Source: Elysia chlorotica (taxonomy: Eukaryota; Mollusca; Gastropoda; Plakobranchidae). From it: DNA of 64,000 nt. The translations under genes were made by a program, and so were the position numbers. Below are positions 43,716-56,618 of the stretch, piece after piece (position 1 is the stretch's first letter; the number at the start of each line of letters is the position of its first letter). The notes below the pieces were generated by a model, which was not told where the DNA came from, ran no database searches, and worked only from the letters and a program-made list of their open reading frames with translations. The stretch is from positions 300,032-364,031 of the forward strand of contig RQTK01000173.1 of the NCBI GenBank assembly GCA_003991915.1, in the 5' to 3' direction.

Positions 43716-46700
43716 TCATAACCGAATGCTCATCGCTTGAATGTCCTTGTAAACAGCTTCAGTCAGTGGCTCGTACAGTCTTGATTTAGGGTTCAAGAAA
43801 AACATGGGGTCCTGTATTTCATTCACATTGAATCCCTCGTCACGTAGCTTTGTTTTTGACAGCTTGAATGTGCCTGTACAAAGAGAGAAAGCAATGGGTG
43901 TCAGGAATCGACTATAGGTTAAGATTTCGAAAGAATGAAGGATATTATTAATAAAAATGTAATTGCAGGTTAAGATTTCTAAAGAATGAAGGATATTATT
44001 AGTAAAAATGCAATTGATTCAAAGTGTTAAGATAAGTATGTAGAGATCCCTTGCTAAAGGCTCTGCTTAAAAAGTAAAATTTGGCTAGAGAGAGTTGAGA
44101 TCTTTCCTCGTTTAATGAACCCCAAAGTGGATCCTTTATGGAGATATGCGACTTCATTTTAAAAGGAAAAAGATCAAAAGATAGTAATTTTAAATGTTTA
44201 GATGACTGTGGCTCAAAACCTATAATTATTAGCGACTTGTGCCTGATTCACCCTGGTTGCCTCACAATTATTTGGTCAAAGTAAACAGTTATTTCTACGC
44301 AAATGGGCCAGAAGTTGACTCATTTATTCTCAAATAAAATCTATTTTATCATTAAATTAAATTTGGTTCTCTAGCCATATTAACTCTGCACAGTGAAAAT
44401 GTATTATTTTAATAATCACTGTAAATTAATATATATGGGAGATGGTACAACGTTTGAGTTGGATTAGCACAGAAGGGGTAATTATAAATTAATATGGGAA
44501 AATTTTGTATAACCAAAACACTTTTTTTTCTTGGTTTTTGTGTGCTTATTTCCAATAAAAATAGTAACATGAAACGTAACTAGAAAAAAAGTGAAGCTGG
44601 TCCCATACTCTTTCTCAGAGCGTTGGAGGAGCAAGACTTAGAGCGCCCTTATATATAATAACACCTAGAACACCCCATCAAAGCAATGACTTTATGAGCC
44701 CACCTGTGGTGTCAGCCACTGGGATGAAGCGTATGAACAAAGGCCGAGCGTACGAAGGCAGAGATATGGCCAGACACTCTATCAGATAGCATCCTTATAT
44801 ATAATAAAACCTAGAACACCCCATCAAAGCAATGAGCCCACCTGTGGTGTCAGCCACGGGGATGAAGCGTATAAACAAAGGCCGGGCGTACGAAGGCAGA
44901 GATCTGGCCAGACACTCTCCGAGCTTGTTGACATCCACCTGACCTTGCTCATCCACGATGGCCGCCATTCCAGCCTTGCCCTCGTTCCCTGAAAATACAG
45001 AAATTTCAATAGTGTAGTTGAAAAGACAGTCAATTTCAAAGAATTTTCAAAGACAGTAACGCAAAATGTTGTAGGTAATCAATCAACCCTTGTATTAGGA
45101 GTGTGATCTAACCTAGAGTTACGGGTCTTAGTTGGAAGACGTGAGCTCTGCTTCAGGTTTTATTTAGCTCATCAAGTATGAGGAATTATCAATGCCAAGA
45201 GGTGCGGCTTATTCTAGACTTCTAGTCATTAAAAGCGTGAACGGAAAAAAAAAACTTAAAACCTCAGTAAGATCACGCTAGGGCATACTTTTCGACATAT
45301 CTCATGTCTTTGAAAAATGTTTGGATCATATCCACTCAAGGTAATATTCAATAATTTTATTCGTTCTTTTAACATACACTTGCATAAGCTACACCAGAGC
45401 CCCCAAAAAGTTAAAAATAAAGACTTGACTAGATTATTATATATTTTACAAAACTTCTGACGTAAAGGACATAGCATAATTGATTTTTCACAAACATAAC
45501 CCCTTTATAACATACATGTCCTGTATTCTGACCCGCCAACTTTTTTAAAACTAAAAATCCGTAAACGTGCGGAATATTGGCATCACTCAAACATAATATA
45601 AACAACAAGCTACGGCCACAATTTTTACTGACACCATTCCTACCTGGAACCTCCACACCGTACACTATGGCATCATTGAGACCGATGGCGTTGCTAATCA
45701 CAGCCTCCACCTCGTTGGTGCTGACATTTTCTCCCCGCCAGCGGAACGTGTCCCCAGTGCGGTCTCGGAAGAACATGTAGCCACACTCGTCCATCACCAA
45801 AATATCTCCTGCACAGATATAGAAATACACAGAGTAAATGTAAGCTCATACCTGGAGAGCACAAGAGAATTTAGAGGAGTCACACAATTTCTTCATTTAA
45901 TATGCATTTTGAGATAGCTCACATCTGGAGACCAAAAGAGTATTCAAAGAAGTCACAAAATTCCTTCATTTAATATCCATTTTGGGAGAGTGTGTCTGTG
46001 TGTTTATAACTCACATCTGGAGAACAAAGGAGAATTTAGAGAAGTCACACCATTTTTCATCTAATATCCATTTTGAGAGAGTGTGTGTGTTTTAGTATAT
46101 AGCTCACATATGGAGAACAAAGGAGTATTCGAAGAAGTCACGCAATTTCTTTGTCTATTAATTATTGTCTGTGTGTTGTAGAAAATAAAAGCAAAGATCC
46201 AATTGTCAAACTTTTTAAAGCAAATACAGTAAAAAAATCCACTTAAGATAAACCTCTTCGGAGGACGTTTGAAAGTTCATCTTATACCAAATTTATATTA
46301 AGCAGTGACTGGTAAGAAAAAAAAAATGGAATTGGTGCCTCGGAACAAATTCATATAAAGCCATAGCTCATTTTAAACTGGGGTTATCTTTAGTGGATTC
46401 CACTGTGCCAAGAAAACCTACAAAAAATTGGTGTTATAGACAAAATCGGACAAACCTGTAGAAAATGCCTGGTCTCCCTTCCTGAACACGTCGGTGATCA
46501 CCTTCTTGCTGCTGGCGCTGCTGTCGAGGTAGCCGTCAAACTCTCGGACTGGGTTGCCCTTCACAATCTTTCCTACCAGTTCACCTGGTTCACCTGAAGT
46601 TTCAAGTTGAAAGAAAAACATAATTAATTTTAGAAGAAAAAAAAAGATTCTAAAGATAAAGCTTCCACTTGAAACTCTCTGTTGAATTAACAAAAAGTAA

Positions 46701-49186
46701 AAAAGAATGTGATCAAGTTGATAACCACCTTAACATACTGTTGAGAACTCGTTCCCGAAAATATGTACTAGCACAGACCTATATAACAGCATAGGCCACA
46801 CTTTAATATTTTTTCAAAGGAGACGTTTGAAATTTGCTTGTTTTTTTAATACCTCGGTTTGGATTCATTTTTATCAGCTCAAAATCATCTTTTTCTTATT
46901 GGGTTCCAATGATATTTATAGACCAACAAAAATGGACATAATTATTCAAGTCTTGATTGTATCTCATTTTTACCCCAGCTTACATTTTTACAGGTTTAAA
47001 CACAAACAAATTGTTTGTGTTGGGATCAAATCATCTTTCGTAAAGGGTTTAAAAACATTTTATTTGGTTTACCTAGCTTCCACTTGTCATAATATCAATT
47101 TGAAAAAAGCCTGACATCAGATGAAGAATAAAAACAGCAAAATTGATGCAATAAGTTATTGTCTAGTTGTTGTTGTTTGCTTATTTTTCCTTTTCTTTAA
47201 AAGAAAAATTTTTTCCTACATCTGATATACAAATGAAATCCATACTAATCAACCCTACAAAAGTAACAGGGGTAAAACTTTTTTTTTTTTAATTTGATGA
47301 TCAATTTAGATATAAATCTCTGAAGTGAATAATCCTGATCAGTTTTAATGAGAAGACGAGTATCTAACAGCTTTCTATCAGAGCGACAGAATTCATTCCA
47401 AACGGCTAGTACGAGACAAGAGTCTATCTGGAGGAATTCAACATTACCTCCTAGTTACTCTCAGATACTTTACATCCCACAGGTATATTTGATATTTGAG
47501 CACTATCAACATGACCGATGCGAACACAACAAGACAATTATTATAAGATATACCTGGCTTTGCAAGCACACACACTCCGTCCGCGTCTCGGACAACCTCA
47601 TTCGTGGCAGGGTCCACCTTGACCAGTGTGATGGGATACAGGAACGGAGCGATCATCGTGGTGAAACCTACAGCGCCAATCTTGTTCTCAAAATTCACTG
47701 TTGGGGGAAGCAAAATTTACAACATAACTTAAAAGGTCCAGAAAATAAAAAAAATGATTTTTATTTACAAAAAAAAAAGAATTGAACAGGTAATAACTAG
47801 AACTATTTTTTTTAAAGAATTCAAGAGCCAATAACACAATTTTTTTTTTTGTACAAAATAATCACAAGCATCAAAAGTCTATCTTATATGACTTACCACA
47901 ATAACAAATTTTTTTTACCAAATAATTTAATTTTATGCTCTCCTCTCACACACAAAAACTCAATGACTTGCAAAAAAATTGTCCAGCAATTCATGTTATA
48001 AATTACGGTATGAATACCAAAATGATCCATGTGAATGACAGCTTAGAGAGAATCAAAATGCATGAAATAAAGACACCAGTCCGGAATAGAGAATCCTCAC
48101 AAATGAATAGAGAAAAAGATACAAATTAAAGAGAAGAGCACTCTTAAAAATAAATTGAACAAAACGCAAGTAAATCACATAAACTCACCAATATTGCAGT
48201 TTCCCTTAAAAAGCATGAAATAAAGACACCAGTCCGGAATAGAAAATCCTCACAAATGAATTGAGAAAAAGATACAAGTTCAAGAAAAGACCACTCTTAA
48301 AAATAAACTGTAAATAAACAAAGCGCAGGGAAGTCCCATAATTATATACTCACCAATATTGCAGTTTCCCTTAAAATGCACGAAATAAAGACACCAGTCC
48401 GGAAAAGAAAATCCTCAAATAAATTCAGAAAAAAATACAAGTTCAAGAAAAGACCACTCTTAAAAATAAAATGTAAATAAACAAAACACAAGTAAGTCCC
48501 ATAATACTCACCAATATTGCAGTTTCCCTCCGTGGCCCCGTAGAACTCCCCGACGAGCTTGATGCCGAACCTCTGCTGGAACTGGGGCCAGATCTGGGGC
48601 TTGATGCCGTTGCCGAACATGACGCGCACCAGGTGTTGCTGCTCCTCGGGGCGCGGGGGCTGCGCCAGCAGGTAGCGGCAGATCTCCCCGATGTACTGCG
48701 CAGACTGGAGGTAAAGACAGGACAGAAGGTTGGAAACTTTGTGAGGTGACACAACAGAGAGAGCTATACACGAAGCTAAGCATTCTTGGCTGTGCAGACT
48801 GGAGGTAAAGACAGGAGAGCTATAAGATAAACTTAGCATTTTTGGGGTACAGGCCTATAGAATTCCTTTTCAGTTTCTTGCGCTGTTTACTATGAAAAAA
48901 AGTGCTGTGCAGACTGGAGATAAAGACAGAACAGAAGGTTGGAAACTTTGTAAGGTGACACAACAGAGAGCTATAAGCTAAGCTAAGCATGTTTGGGGCA
49001 CAGGCCTATAGAAATAAGTATATTGAAATTTAAAATTATCTGACTCTTTATATCTTTAATTCCTTTTCAGTTTCTTGCGCTGTTTACTATGAAAAAAAGT
49101 GCTGTGCAGACTGGAGATAAAGACAGAACAAAAGGTTGGAAACTTTGTAAGGTGACACACAGATATAAGATATATATTAATATAAA

Positions 49187-49223
<37 letters not shown>

Positions 49224-50170
49224 ACTCAAAGCAATCGCTGAATCCAGAATTGCCTTTCGACTTGTAAAAGATTGTGCAGCAATGTGTCAAATTTTTTCTA
49301 CCTGCAAAGTCATGATCTCTAAAATATATTTTGCATCTTCTAAGGGTGAGAGGTAAAACTGAGCTGGCTTGCCCTACCACAGTGGCATGCGGTTAAAATA
49401 TAAACTTTCAGGCTGTCCCATAGAGGTTCATCTCTGTGTTTGATTTTCACCAGCTAAGCTTTGCATGGACAGTTATTTTATCCAGCTTGAAAATTATCTG
49501 ACTCTCTAAATCTTTTAACTCATTTTCAGTTTCTTGCGTCTTGCCCTATAAAAAAAAGTAAAGCCTCAGGGATCCAAAAGTTAGGGATAGGGTGCCTATT
49601 ATACTAACCAAATGACATATATTAGATAGGTTGCTATTTCTTTCCTCTCCGCACTTTACTTTTGCAGTGACTCAAAGAGCCTCAGCTACCCATTTTGTGC
49701 TGGATGACACAGGGGGGGACAAAATTTAACGACGAAGGCGAAACTAACCGTAGCATTGTACTTGACACAGTCGGCCCAGAACTGACTGGCGGAGAACTTG
49801 TTCCTGATGGCGAGGGTGGAACCCTTGAGGACTGCCTGACCCGTGCCCAAGATTCCACCGGCCGTGTGGTACAGGGGGAGGGGGATGTAGTTCACATCCT
49901 CAGGTCTCAGGCCGAAGAACAGCTCTACTCCGTACGCCATGTAGCAGTATCTGAGGAGGCGGCAGAACCATGAATTATATTATCATTGGGTTGGCCAGTG
50001 TTTTAAGTGTTGTTATGAAAGTATACATTTAAAATTAAAGAAGGAAAATAAAAGCAAAAAATAATATATATGAAAGTGATGTAAGAAGGGGCTTACATAT
50101 AAATCATTTTAAAAAGAAATCCATTAGAAGGATCTATTTCCAAGATCGGTATTGCCATGTAGTGTTCTAA

Positions 50171-50228
<58 letters not shown>

Positions 50229-53200
50229 ACTCAAAGCAATCGCTGAATCCAGAATTGCCTGTTCGAGCTTGTAAACGATTGTGCAGCAAGGTGTCAGATT
50301 TTTTCAACCTGCAATGTCGTGATCTTTAAAATATGTTTAGCATCTTCTAAGGGTGAGAGGTAAGACTGAGCTGGCCTGCCCTACCACAGTGGCATGCGGT
50401 TAAAATATAAACTTTCAGACTGTCCCCTAGAGGTTTGTCTCTGTGTTTAATTTTCACCAGCTAAACTTTGCATGGACAGTTATTTTATCCAGCTTGAAAA
50501 TAATCTGACTCTACAAATCTTTTAACTCCTTGTCAGTTGTTTGCGTTGCCCACTACAAAAAAAAAAGTAAAGCCTCAGGGATCCAAAAGTTAGGGATAGG
50601 GTGCCTATTATACTAACCAAATGACATATATTAGATAGGTTGCTATTTCTTTCCTCTCCACACTTTACTTTTGCCGTGACTCAAGAACTCAGCTACCGAT
50701 TTTGTGCTGGGTGACACAGGGGGGGACAGGGGGTGGGGTTGAGTTGGTTTTAACGTCCAACATCAGCACTATATTGGCTACAATGTGGACGGGCCCCAAG
50801 ACGGACGTCTGACAAAGTTTAAATACAAAGACCACACTAACCGTAGCATTGTACTTGACACAGTCGGCCCAGAACTGACTGGCGGAGAACTTGTTCCTGA
50901 TGGCGAGGGTGGAACCCTTGAGGACTGCCTGACCCGTGCCCAAGATTCCGCCTGCCGTGTGGTAGAGGGGGAGGGGGATGTAGTTCACATCCTCTGGTTT
51001 CAGCCCGAAGAAGAGCTCTACTCCGTACGCCATGTAGCAGTATCTGAGGAGGCGGCAGAACCATGAATTAATATTATATCATTGGGTTGGCCAGTGTTTT
51101 AAGTGTTGTTATGAAAGTATACATTTAAAATTAAAGAAGGAAAATAAAAGCAAAAAATAATATATATGAAAGTGATGTAAGAAGGGGCTTTTAAAATCAT
51201 AAAAAAAGGTATCCATTAGAAGGATCTATTTTCCAGATCAGTATTGCCATGTAGTGTTATTCTATTAAGGGGAGACTAGAAAAATATTGCGTCAATTGAA
51301 TCCTAGTAATACCAGTAACTCTATGTAAAAAAAAACAACAAGAATACAAAAAATCCAATAGAAAATAAATAAATAAATGAAATTTTACTTAAATTGAATA
51401 ATAGGATATAATCAAGAAATTTTGTTATAAGTATGTTTGAGAAATGTTTTGATTTTCAGAGGAAAAATATAGCATTATATCTGAGACTATGCACATATTT
51501 CTCAAAACAAGGTGAAACATCAATGATCCCATGGGTCTCGTTAGTGTTATCATTAAAAACAATGAGAAATTTTAGTAAGTTTTATTTAATACAAAGTTGT
51601 TTTCCTAATGGGCTCCAGCTTTGTTTAATTTTTCAACGTCCATAATCAGCAACTATGCCATATCGTAAATGTGTCCCAAAAATAATGTCTGAAACTTAAC
51701 ATGCTGCCACAGTGATGCAGGTGGATACAAGGGCTTCTGGCTTAGCCTGTCACATTGGTATGGTTCTCAGCTAAGTTGTGATTGGACGGCTCTACCCGCT
51801 AAACAGGTAAAGCTTTTGAGAAGTACAAAGTGGAAAGAATTATTGCTTCCCCGAGTGCTTACCTAATGTTTGAAATGACAGCAGCTTTAGGCAGACCAGT
51901 GGTGCCAGAGGTATACACATAGAACAGAGCATCTGATTTCAAGAGAGAAGATTGTAACGAAAAATTATTAATGCTATTGTCAATATAAATGACACAAAAT
52001 TTAATAGCTCAGAAATCAAACTATAATATATATTGACAGATCGAGACCCATTCCCTTTACAAAGATAACTAAGTTATTATTGTGCAAACACACATTATAC
52101 GCAACTCTGAATTTTAATTCCTCTATTAATAAAGAACATCAAAATTATTGTACAAAGATTTCTACCAAAAAATATATAAATTCTGAGTACTATCATTTTA
52201 TTCAGTCCACCCGTAAATCTGTACAATTGCCGTCCACGGCAGGAGGCTCATAGTCCAGGACCCCCCGCGCGGGGGTCCTCATACCCGACACCCCCCCCCC
52301 CCCCCCCTTTCAAAAGGTCTGATTTTCTTCATTAGTCCATTTCATTAATAACATCAAAATAATCAATTGCCCAAAAATTTCTAATTAAATTTCTTAATTC
52401 TGAGTTCTAGCATTTCAATGAGTGCACACACCTGTACATTTGCCGTCCACGGCTGGAGGCTCATAGTCCGGGTACTGGTTGATTCTCTGAGACAGGTTGA
52501 CCGATGGGCAGTCTGAGGACCCAACCTGGTCCAGGCAGTAGTACACGGTGTTTGACGGCAGCTGAGGCCGCACCATCTTCAGGGCTGGACAGTCATGTTG
52601 GATAAAGAGAAACAATCGTTTTTTTTTTCATTTCTGTATTTTCTTCGTGTAATGATTCAACACATTGTTTTTTCTGACTCCACTCATATATTATTAATGA
52701 TAAAGACAATAACAATGATAACAATAATAATACAACTAACAAAGGGAAATTTGAAAGAAGAAATCTTATCTACATGTTTAACAGGACAAAGTCAAGAGAA
52801 TAATAATAAAGAAGAAGAAGAAGAAGAAAAAGAAGAGAATATTATCATAGCACTTTTTCTTCTAAAAGTTCTAAGAGCTTCACAATTCATACACTAACCT
52901 AAACAAATCAGTTATTATCAAAGGTTTAAATTGTTGACTATCAGTATTGCAATTTAAGGCATGCCATCAATTATTTTATTGTTTAATTATTAACAGAATA
53001 CTATAAAAAATTATCAGAGTACATTTTACATGTTATATACTACTAACAAAGGAAGAACAAACAAAAAAAACTGTAGAAAATAAGGACAGAGAATTATAAA
53101 ATTGTTATGTCGTTTATTTATAACTAAATATTATTTTGCAAGAGTTGTCAATCTTGGCCCCTTCTAATTTAGAAATGGAAAGAAAAAAAAAGATATTTTC

Positions 53201-55232
53201 TTAATTCACAGACACTTAGTGGGTAAACTCTTACCGTCTGTCAGACTGCTTGCAAATATCAAAGCTTTTGCTTTTGAGGCCTGTAAAAACAAAAAATTAA
53301 ATAGTTGATTGATTTTTAATAAATCAAAATTATTAACATAAGATATGTAATGCAATATTTTCTCTAATTGAAATGTGGTTAATTCCAGATTATTCTGTAT
53401 GTACTGAGACTGTTTCAACTAAAGCACCAAAACATACTAAATACACTCTTTCTATCTTTATTTTTACATTTTCAAAACTCAAGTCAGTAGGCAAATAATA
53501 TATGTGAAGTTAAATGAATTTCTCCACTGTTTAACTTCCAGAAGAGTTTAAAAAAAAAAAATTAAAAGCATTCAATACATCTTCTCTCAAAAATAATAAA
53601 AGTATTTAAAAAATTAGATACTGAAATGAATATAAGTATTTAAAAAATTAGATACTGAAATGCCTTAATAAAATGATTACTTTTACACAATGTGGTGTAT
53701 TTTGTAGCAGTAATTTGAGTTTTGGGTGAACTATGTTAAACAGGAAAATAACTGAAAGATTATGTCATGTCTATCCGAAGTTTGTATTTTAAATGGTTAA
53801 TGTAAATTTTTAAAAAGGGGGGTTAGCCCCTAAGAAATTGATTAGATATAAAAGCCATATAGTTTATCTTAAACATGTTTTTTTAAACAAATTCCACTGT
53901 ACAATACAATTACTTTAGCCCTCAAGTCTCCCTCCCACTGACCAACTAACCTGAATGCAGTGCACTAGAGCCATATCTCTCAGATTAAAGTTGATAAGAG
54001 CGGCAATGACTCCAATCTTGGACATGCCGAGCCACAACGGAACATACTCGGGGCAGTTTTCAGTAAAGATGGCGACAACATCACCCTTTCTGTAACCTTC
54101 CTCGTGCAGAAAGTTTGCGACCCGGTTGCTGTACTGATAGGCCTGGGAGAAAGTCCACAGCTCGTCTTTGTAGAGCATCATGGCCTTGTTTGGGTATTTT
54201 TGCACTGTTTCCGCAAAGATGCGGGTGACAGTTTTTGACTGGGTGATGTTGCGCCTCACACGCCACATAATGGTGATGAGGATTTTTAGGGCCCTGAGAA
54301 AAAAAGCACATCACTGACAGAAGGTACCCATAGTGACAAAAAAAAAAAAAAACGAAAAATTGATACTTTTCTAAAAAAAAGTTATGTTTTGTTACTGGTT
54401 TCACAAGTTCATAGCAATGAAGAGGGTTCAGGTTTTGATTATTCTATTCTAAATCATAATTTTATATGAATTTCATGCCTTATTTTTCCAATACATTTGT
54501 TTTCACTATCAGAGATTAACTTTAGGACTTAGCTATTTTTAACAAAGTAACCATAAAACTAAAACACCAAAGATATATTACAAATGTAAGTTTTTGTGAC
54601 AGATAAAGCAATAACATTGTATTCAACAACCAAAAAAATTAATGAGAGATGATTGAAGTGATAAAGAAAAAAATTCTGACATATGATCTCCTAAAGTGCG
54701 ACAAAATAAAGAGGATAAAAATATGTGAATTATAATGAGTCTAGACTGTAAATTCATATATCTCTTTATATGTTACCACATAAGCCCACATCCCATTTCA
54801 ACATTACATATAACGTGTTAAATGTGTCTAAAATACGTTTAAAATCCTTTTTTTTTCGTCTATTTTAATTTTACACTTTTTTATATGGTAAGATCTGAAT
54901 CTGAATCTGAATCTGAAAAGTAGTTCCTAAATGCCCATCAGGGCCAACACAAGATCAAATCATTAAATATCTACAGGCTACACCCGACATGGTTTTTATG
55001 ATAATGTTAATGTTATTAATAAGAACAAACAATTTACTCACTGGAGATCTCTTGGTAAGGTGATGATAACAACTTTCATAAACCTCCATCCTCCTGTTAC
55101 CAAATAAATGGCAAATAAACCAAGTAGCGCTGTCGAAAGACTCATGTTGAAAACAAAAAGAAGGACAGTCAAGCATGCCCAAAAGAGTCCAAGTTTGAAT
55201 ATCTGACTGGATGACATTCTGGGGAACACCAT
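43716..55232 (-). CDS. SLC27A: Long-chain fatty acid transport protein / very-long-chain acyl-CoA synthetase (SLC27A family, FATP1/4-like)
   Basis: Exons on the minus strand: 55232-55042, 54293-53951, 53280-53235, 52584-52432, 51932-51863, one of two exon-6 copies (51043-50842 or 49950-49749), 48704-48512, 47697-47554, 46593-46456, 45808-45644, 44988-44842, 43873-43716. With one exon 6 the total is 1950 nt (649 aa), close to vertebrate FATP1/FATP4 length. Exon 1 encodes N-terminal hydrophobic segments ([17 protein letters not shown] and [10 protein letters not shown]). The AMP-binding motif [12 protein letters not shown] is near residues 251-262. [14 protein letters not shown] and [15 protein letters not shown] lie in exon 6, [13 protein letters not shown] in exon 7, and the family signature [16 protein letters not shown] near 512-527. 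It ends [20 protein letters not shown]. The family activates long and very-long-chain fatty acids to CoA esters at ER or plasma membrane and so drives uptake. Start: the 55232 Met is upstream-most; a second Met lies 15 nt on. Confidence 0.95.
44699..44783 (-). pseudogene. Partial copy of SLC27A exon 11 (donor end)
   Basis: About 80 bp repeats the 3' part of exon 44842-44988 ([20 protein letters not shown] region) with its GTGGGC donor. The intron flank (cctagaacaccccatcaaag) is repeated too, so the unit is about 125 bp. The exon part differs at only a few bases. Confidence 0.85.
45845..46150. repeat. Tandem repeat of about 85 bp, four copies, SLC27A intron 9
   Basis: The words agctcacatctggagaacaa, then aagtcacacaattt and taatatccattttgagagag recur four times. 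Confidence 0.85.
48187..48380 (-). repeat. Two extra copies of SLC27A exon 7 donor end
   Basis: The words actcaccaatattgcagttt, which encode the NCNI end and carry the GTGAGT donor, recur at about 48185-48207 and 48349-48371. Units of about 160 bp include cgaaataaagacaccagtcc. The true donor is at 48506-48511. Confidence 0.88.
48790..49130 (-). repeat. Three extra copies of SLC27A exon 7 acceptor end
   Basis: The words gtgcagactggagrtaaaga (r = a or g) recur at about 48793, 48903 and 49104, each with the acceptor and first codon or two of the exon. Shared flanks are cagaaggttggaaactttgt and tttcttgcgctgtttactat. The true acceptor follows 48704. Confidence 0.85.
49749..49950 (-). CDS. SLC27A exon 6, copy A (downstream copy, possible mutually exclusive exon)
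   Basis: It has the same length, phase and splice sites as copy B. I count 7 base differences in 202. Six are synonymous and one changes Lys to Arg ([10 protein letters not shown]). Because 202 is not a multiple of 3, splicing both copies into one mRNA would shift exon 7 out of frame, so only one copy can be used per productive transcript. The surrounding intron is duplicated too. Confidence 0.8.
50735..50816 (-). mobile_element. SINE tail fragment next to SLC27A exon 6 copy B
   Basis: Matches the tail half (ttgagttggttttaacgtcc through gggccccaagacggacgtct). It is absent from the otherwise matching place beside exon 6 copy A. Confidence 0.8.
50842..51043 (-). CDS. SLC27A exon 6, copy B (upstream copy)
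   Basis: A 202-nt exon with acceptor preceding ATACTGC and donor GTTAGT. It encodes [20 protein letters not shown] through [10 protein letters not shown]. It starts in phase 2 and ends in phase 0, so it joins exon 5 (ISNIR) to exon 7 (SAQYIGE) in frame. A SINE tail fragment sits about 20 bp downstream of the donor and is absent beside copy A. Confidence 0.85.
51618..51832 (-). mobile_element. Decayed SINE copy in SLC27A intron 5
   Basis: A diverged but collinear tail and body: tttcaacgtccataatcagc, then catgctgccacagtgatgca, then cctgtcacattggtatggtt. The tRNA-like head is not clear. Confidence 0.5.
52207..52260 (-). pseudogene. Partial copy of SLC27A exon 4 donor end
   Basis: About 50 bp repeats the [11 protein letters not shown] end of exon 52432-52584 (ttgccgtccacggcaggagg on the plus strand). 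Flanking intron words (ttctgagt, ctatcattt) also match, with the donor position changed. Confidence 0.85.
52258..52307. repeat. GC hairpin and poly-C run beside the exon 4 copy
   Basis: A near-perfect 21-bp palindrome (ggacccccc, then gcg, then cgggggtcc) lies at 52258-52278. A run of C follows at about 52290-52307. Confidence 0.85.
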
Positions 55233-56303
55233 AATTCGATTAAATGTTTAACACACTAATACTTGATCTATAAGCTTATGCAGATGATGTGTCTAGACTA
55301 GATATACATGTAAAACTGTTTGTTACAATTTGTAAACTGGGGTAGATTGAGTCAAGTGCAGACGCACAGAGGTGTTATCTTGATCTTAATCTTTAGTACA
55401 TTTGTCCTATATATCGATCCAATCTAGGCCGGGGTACGCTTTGGAGTCAACAAACGGGTGATCTTAAGTGGGAAAATGCTCAAAATGGTTAAACTATGCC
55501 TCCTAAAATTTAAGAGGCAAAATTATGATGAGTTGGTGCAGCTAAAATCTAACACATCTGACTAGATCTAGATCTAATCTATGAAGGATACGCGCAACTA
55601 GATCTATCCGAGTGGGGCCTCGACACTTTGGAATTTGGATGCTAACATGGTACAATGTGCATCCACAAAAAAAATGCGTTTATAGATCGGGGGAAATGCA
55701 GGGTTCAAAGTCCAATTCGCGACGGGTCTTTCGACGATTAGTAAGATGTTAGCGCACGAGTTTGGTTTTTCAATACACCGGTCACAACATAAACAACATG
55801 AACACGGGGTCATAGTTTATGCTACGACGACTTCCGCCTGCCTATCTTTAGTCATCAAAGCTCAAAATTCTTTTTTCAATTTCGGTTTATAATACCATGG
55901 TTGCACAAGGTAGTCTTCATATTCCAGACATTTTCCATGTATTATTTTGCATTTCTTTTTTAATTATTTTCTTTAAAAATTAACTCCAGTTATCTATATT
56001 TTTACACAAGACGAAATAATATTTATTTACACAATTGAGACTTTGGCCTAGCACCAAACATTATCAATTCAGTTGCTTAGCAATTGTTACAGCTTTGGGC
56101 GATGGGTGTGTTTCCGGCCTGTCTCATTCGACAAGAAAAACATTGAAGGATTAATAAATATTATTTGCTTAATTTTGATTCAGTTCTGTTCTGTTCTGTA
56201 GGTGTATACCCTCTACGATGTTGTAGTTATATAGTTCGTCATGTACGGAAATGTATTGCTGTGGGTTTATTGTGAATAAGCACATTTATAGGCATATCCA
56301 AGC
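55233..56303. promoter_or_regulatory. Head-to-head intergenic region, likely bidirectional promoter of SLC27A and the ankyrin gene
   Basis: The two first coding exons point away from each other with 1.07 kb between. The region should hold both promoters and 5' UTRs. No CpG-rich core or clear TATA box is evident by eye. Confidence 0.45.
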
Positions 56304-56568
56304 ATGAATACCTTAGCGGTGTCGGACATTTACATCACCAGACACACAGAGCAGCGTTTGGTTGCCGCGGCAGGGGCTGGAGATATTTCTACTGTTAGAA
56401 AGCTACTTCGGAAAAATGTACCCACCAGTGTGTTGGACGAGTATGGGAGAACAGCATTACATGTCGCTAGCTTAGGTGTGTTGGGTCTTGGAAACATTGA
56501 ATTGTGTATAATCGTTGACCATGAGATTCATCATAATTACCGCCATTTGTTGTTGTTGTTTTTTTCAT

Positions 56569-56618
<50 letters not shown>

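Larger units (their letters stand above)
49190..51210. repeat. Large tandem duplication of about 1 kb holding SLC27A exon 6
   Basis: The left unit (about 49195-50100) and right unit (about 50165-51190) share a TATTAT microsatellite, caatcgctgaatccagaatt, gtggcatgcggttaaaatat, the exon, and ggttggccagtgttttaagt. They differ by scattered substitutions and by a SINE fragment in the right unit. Confidence 0.9.
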
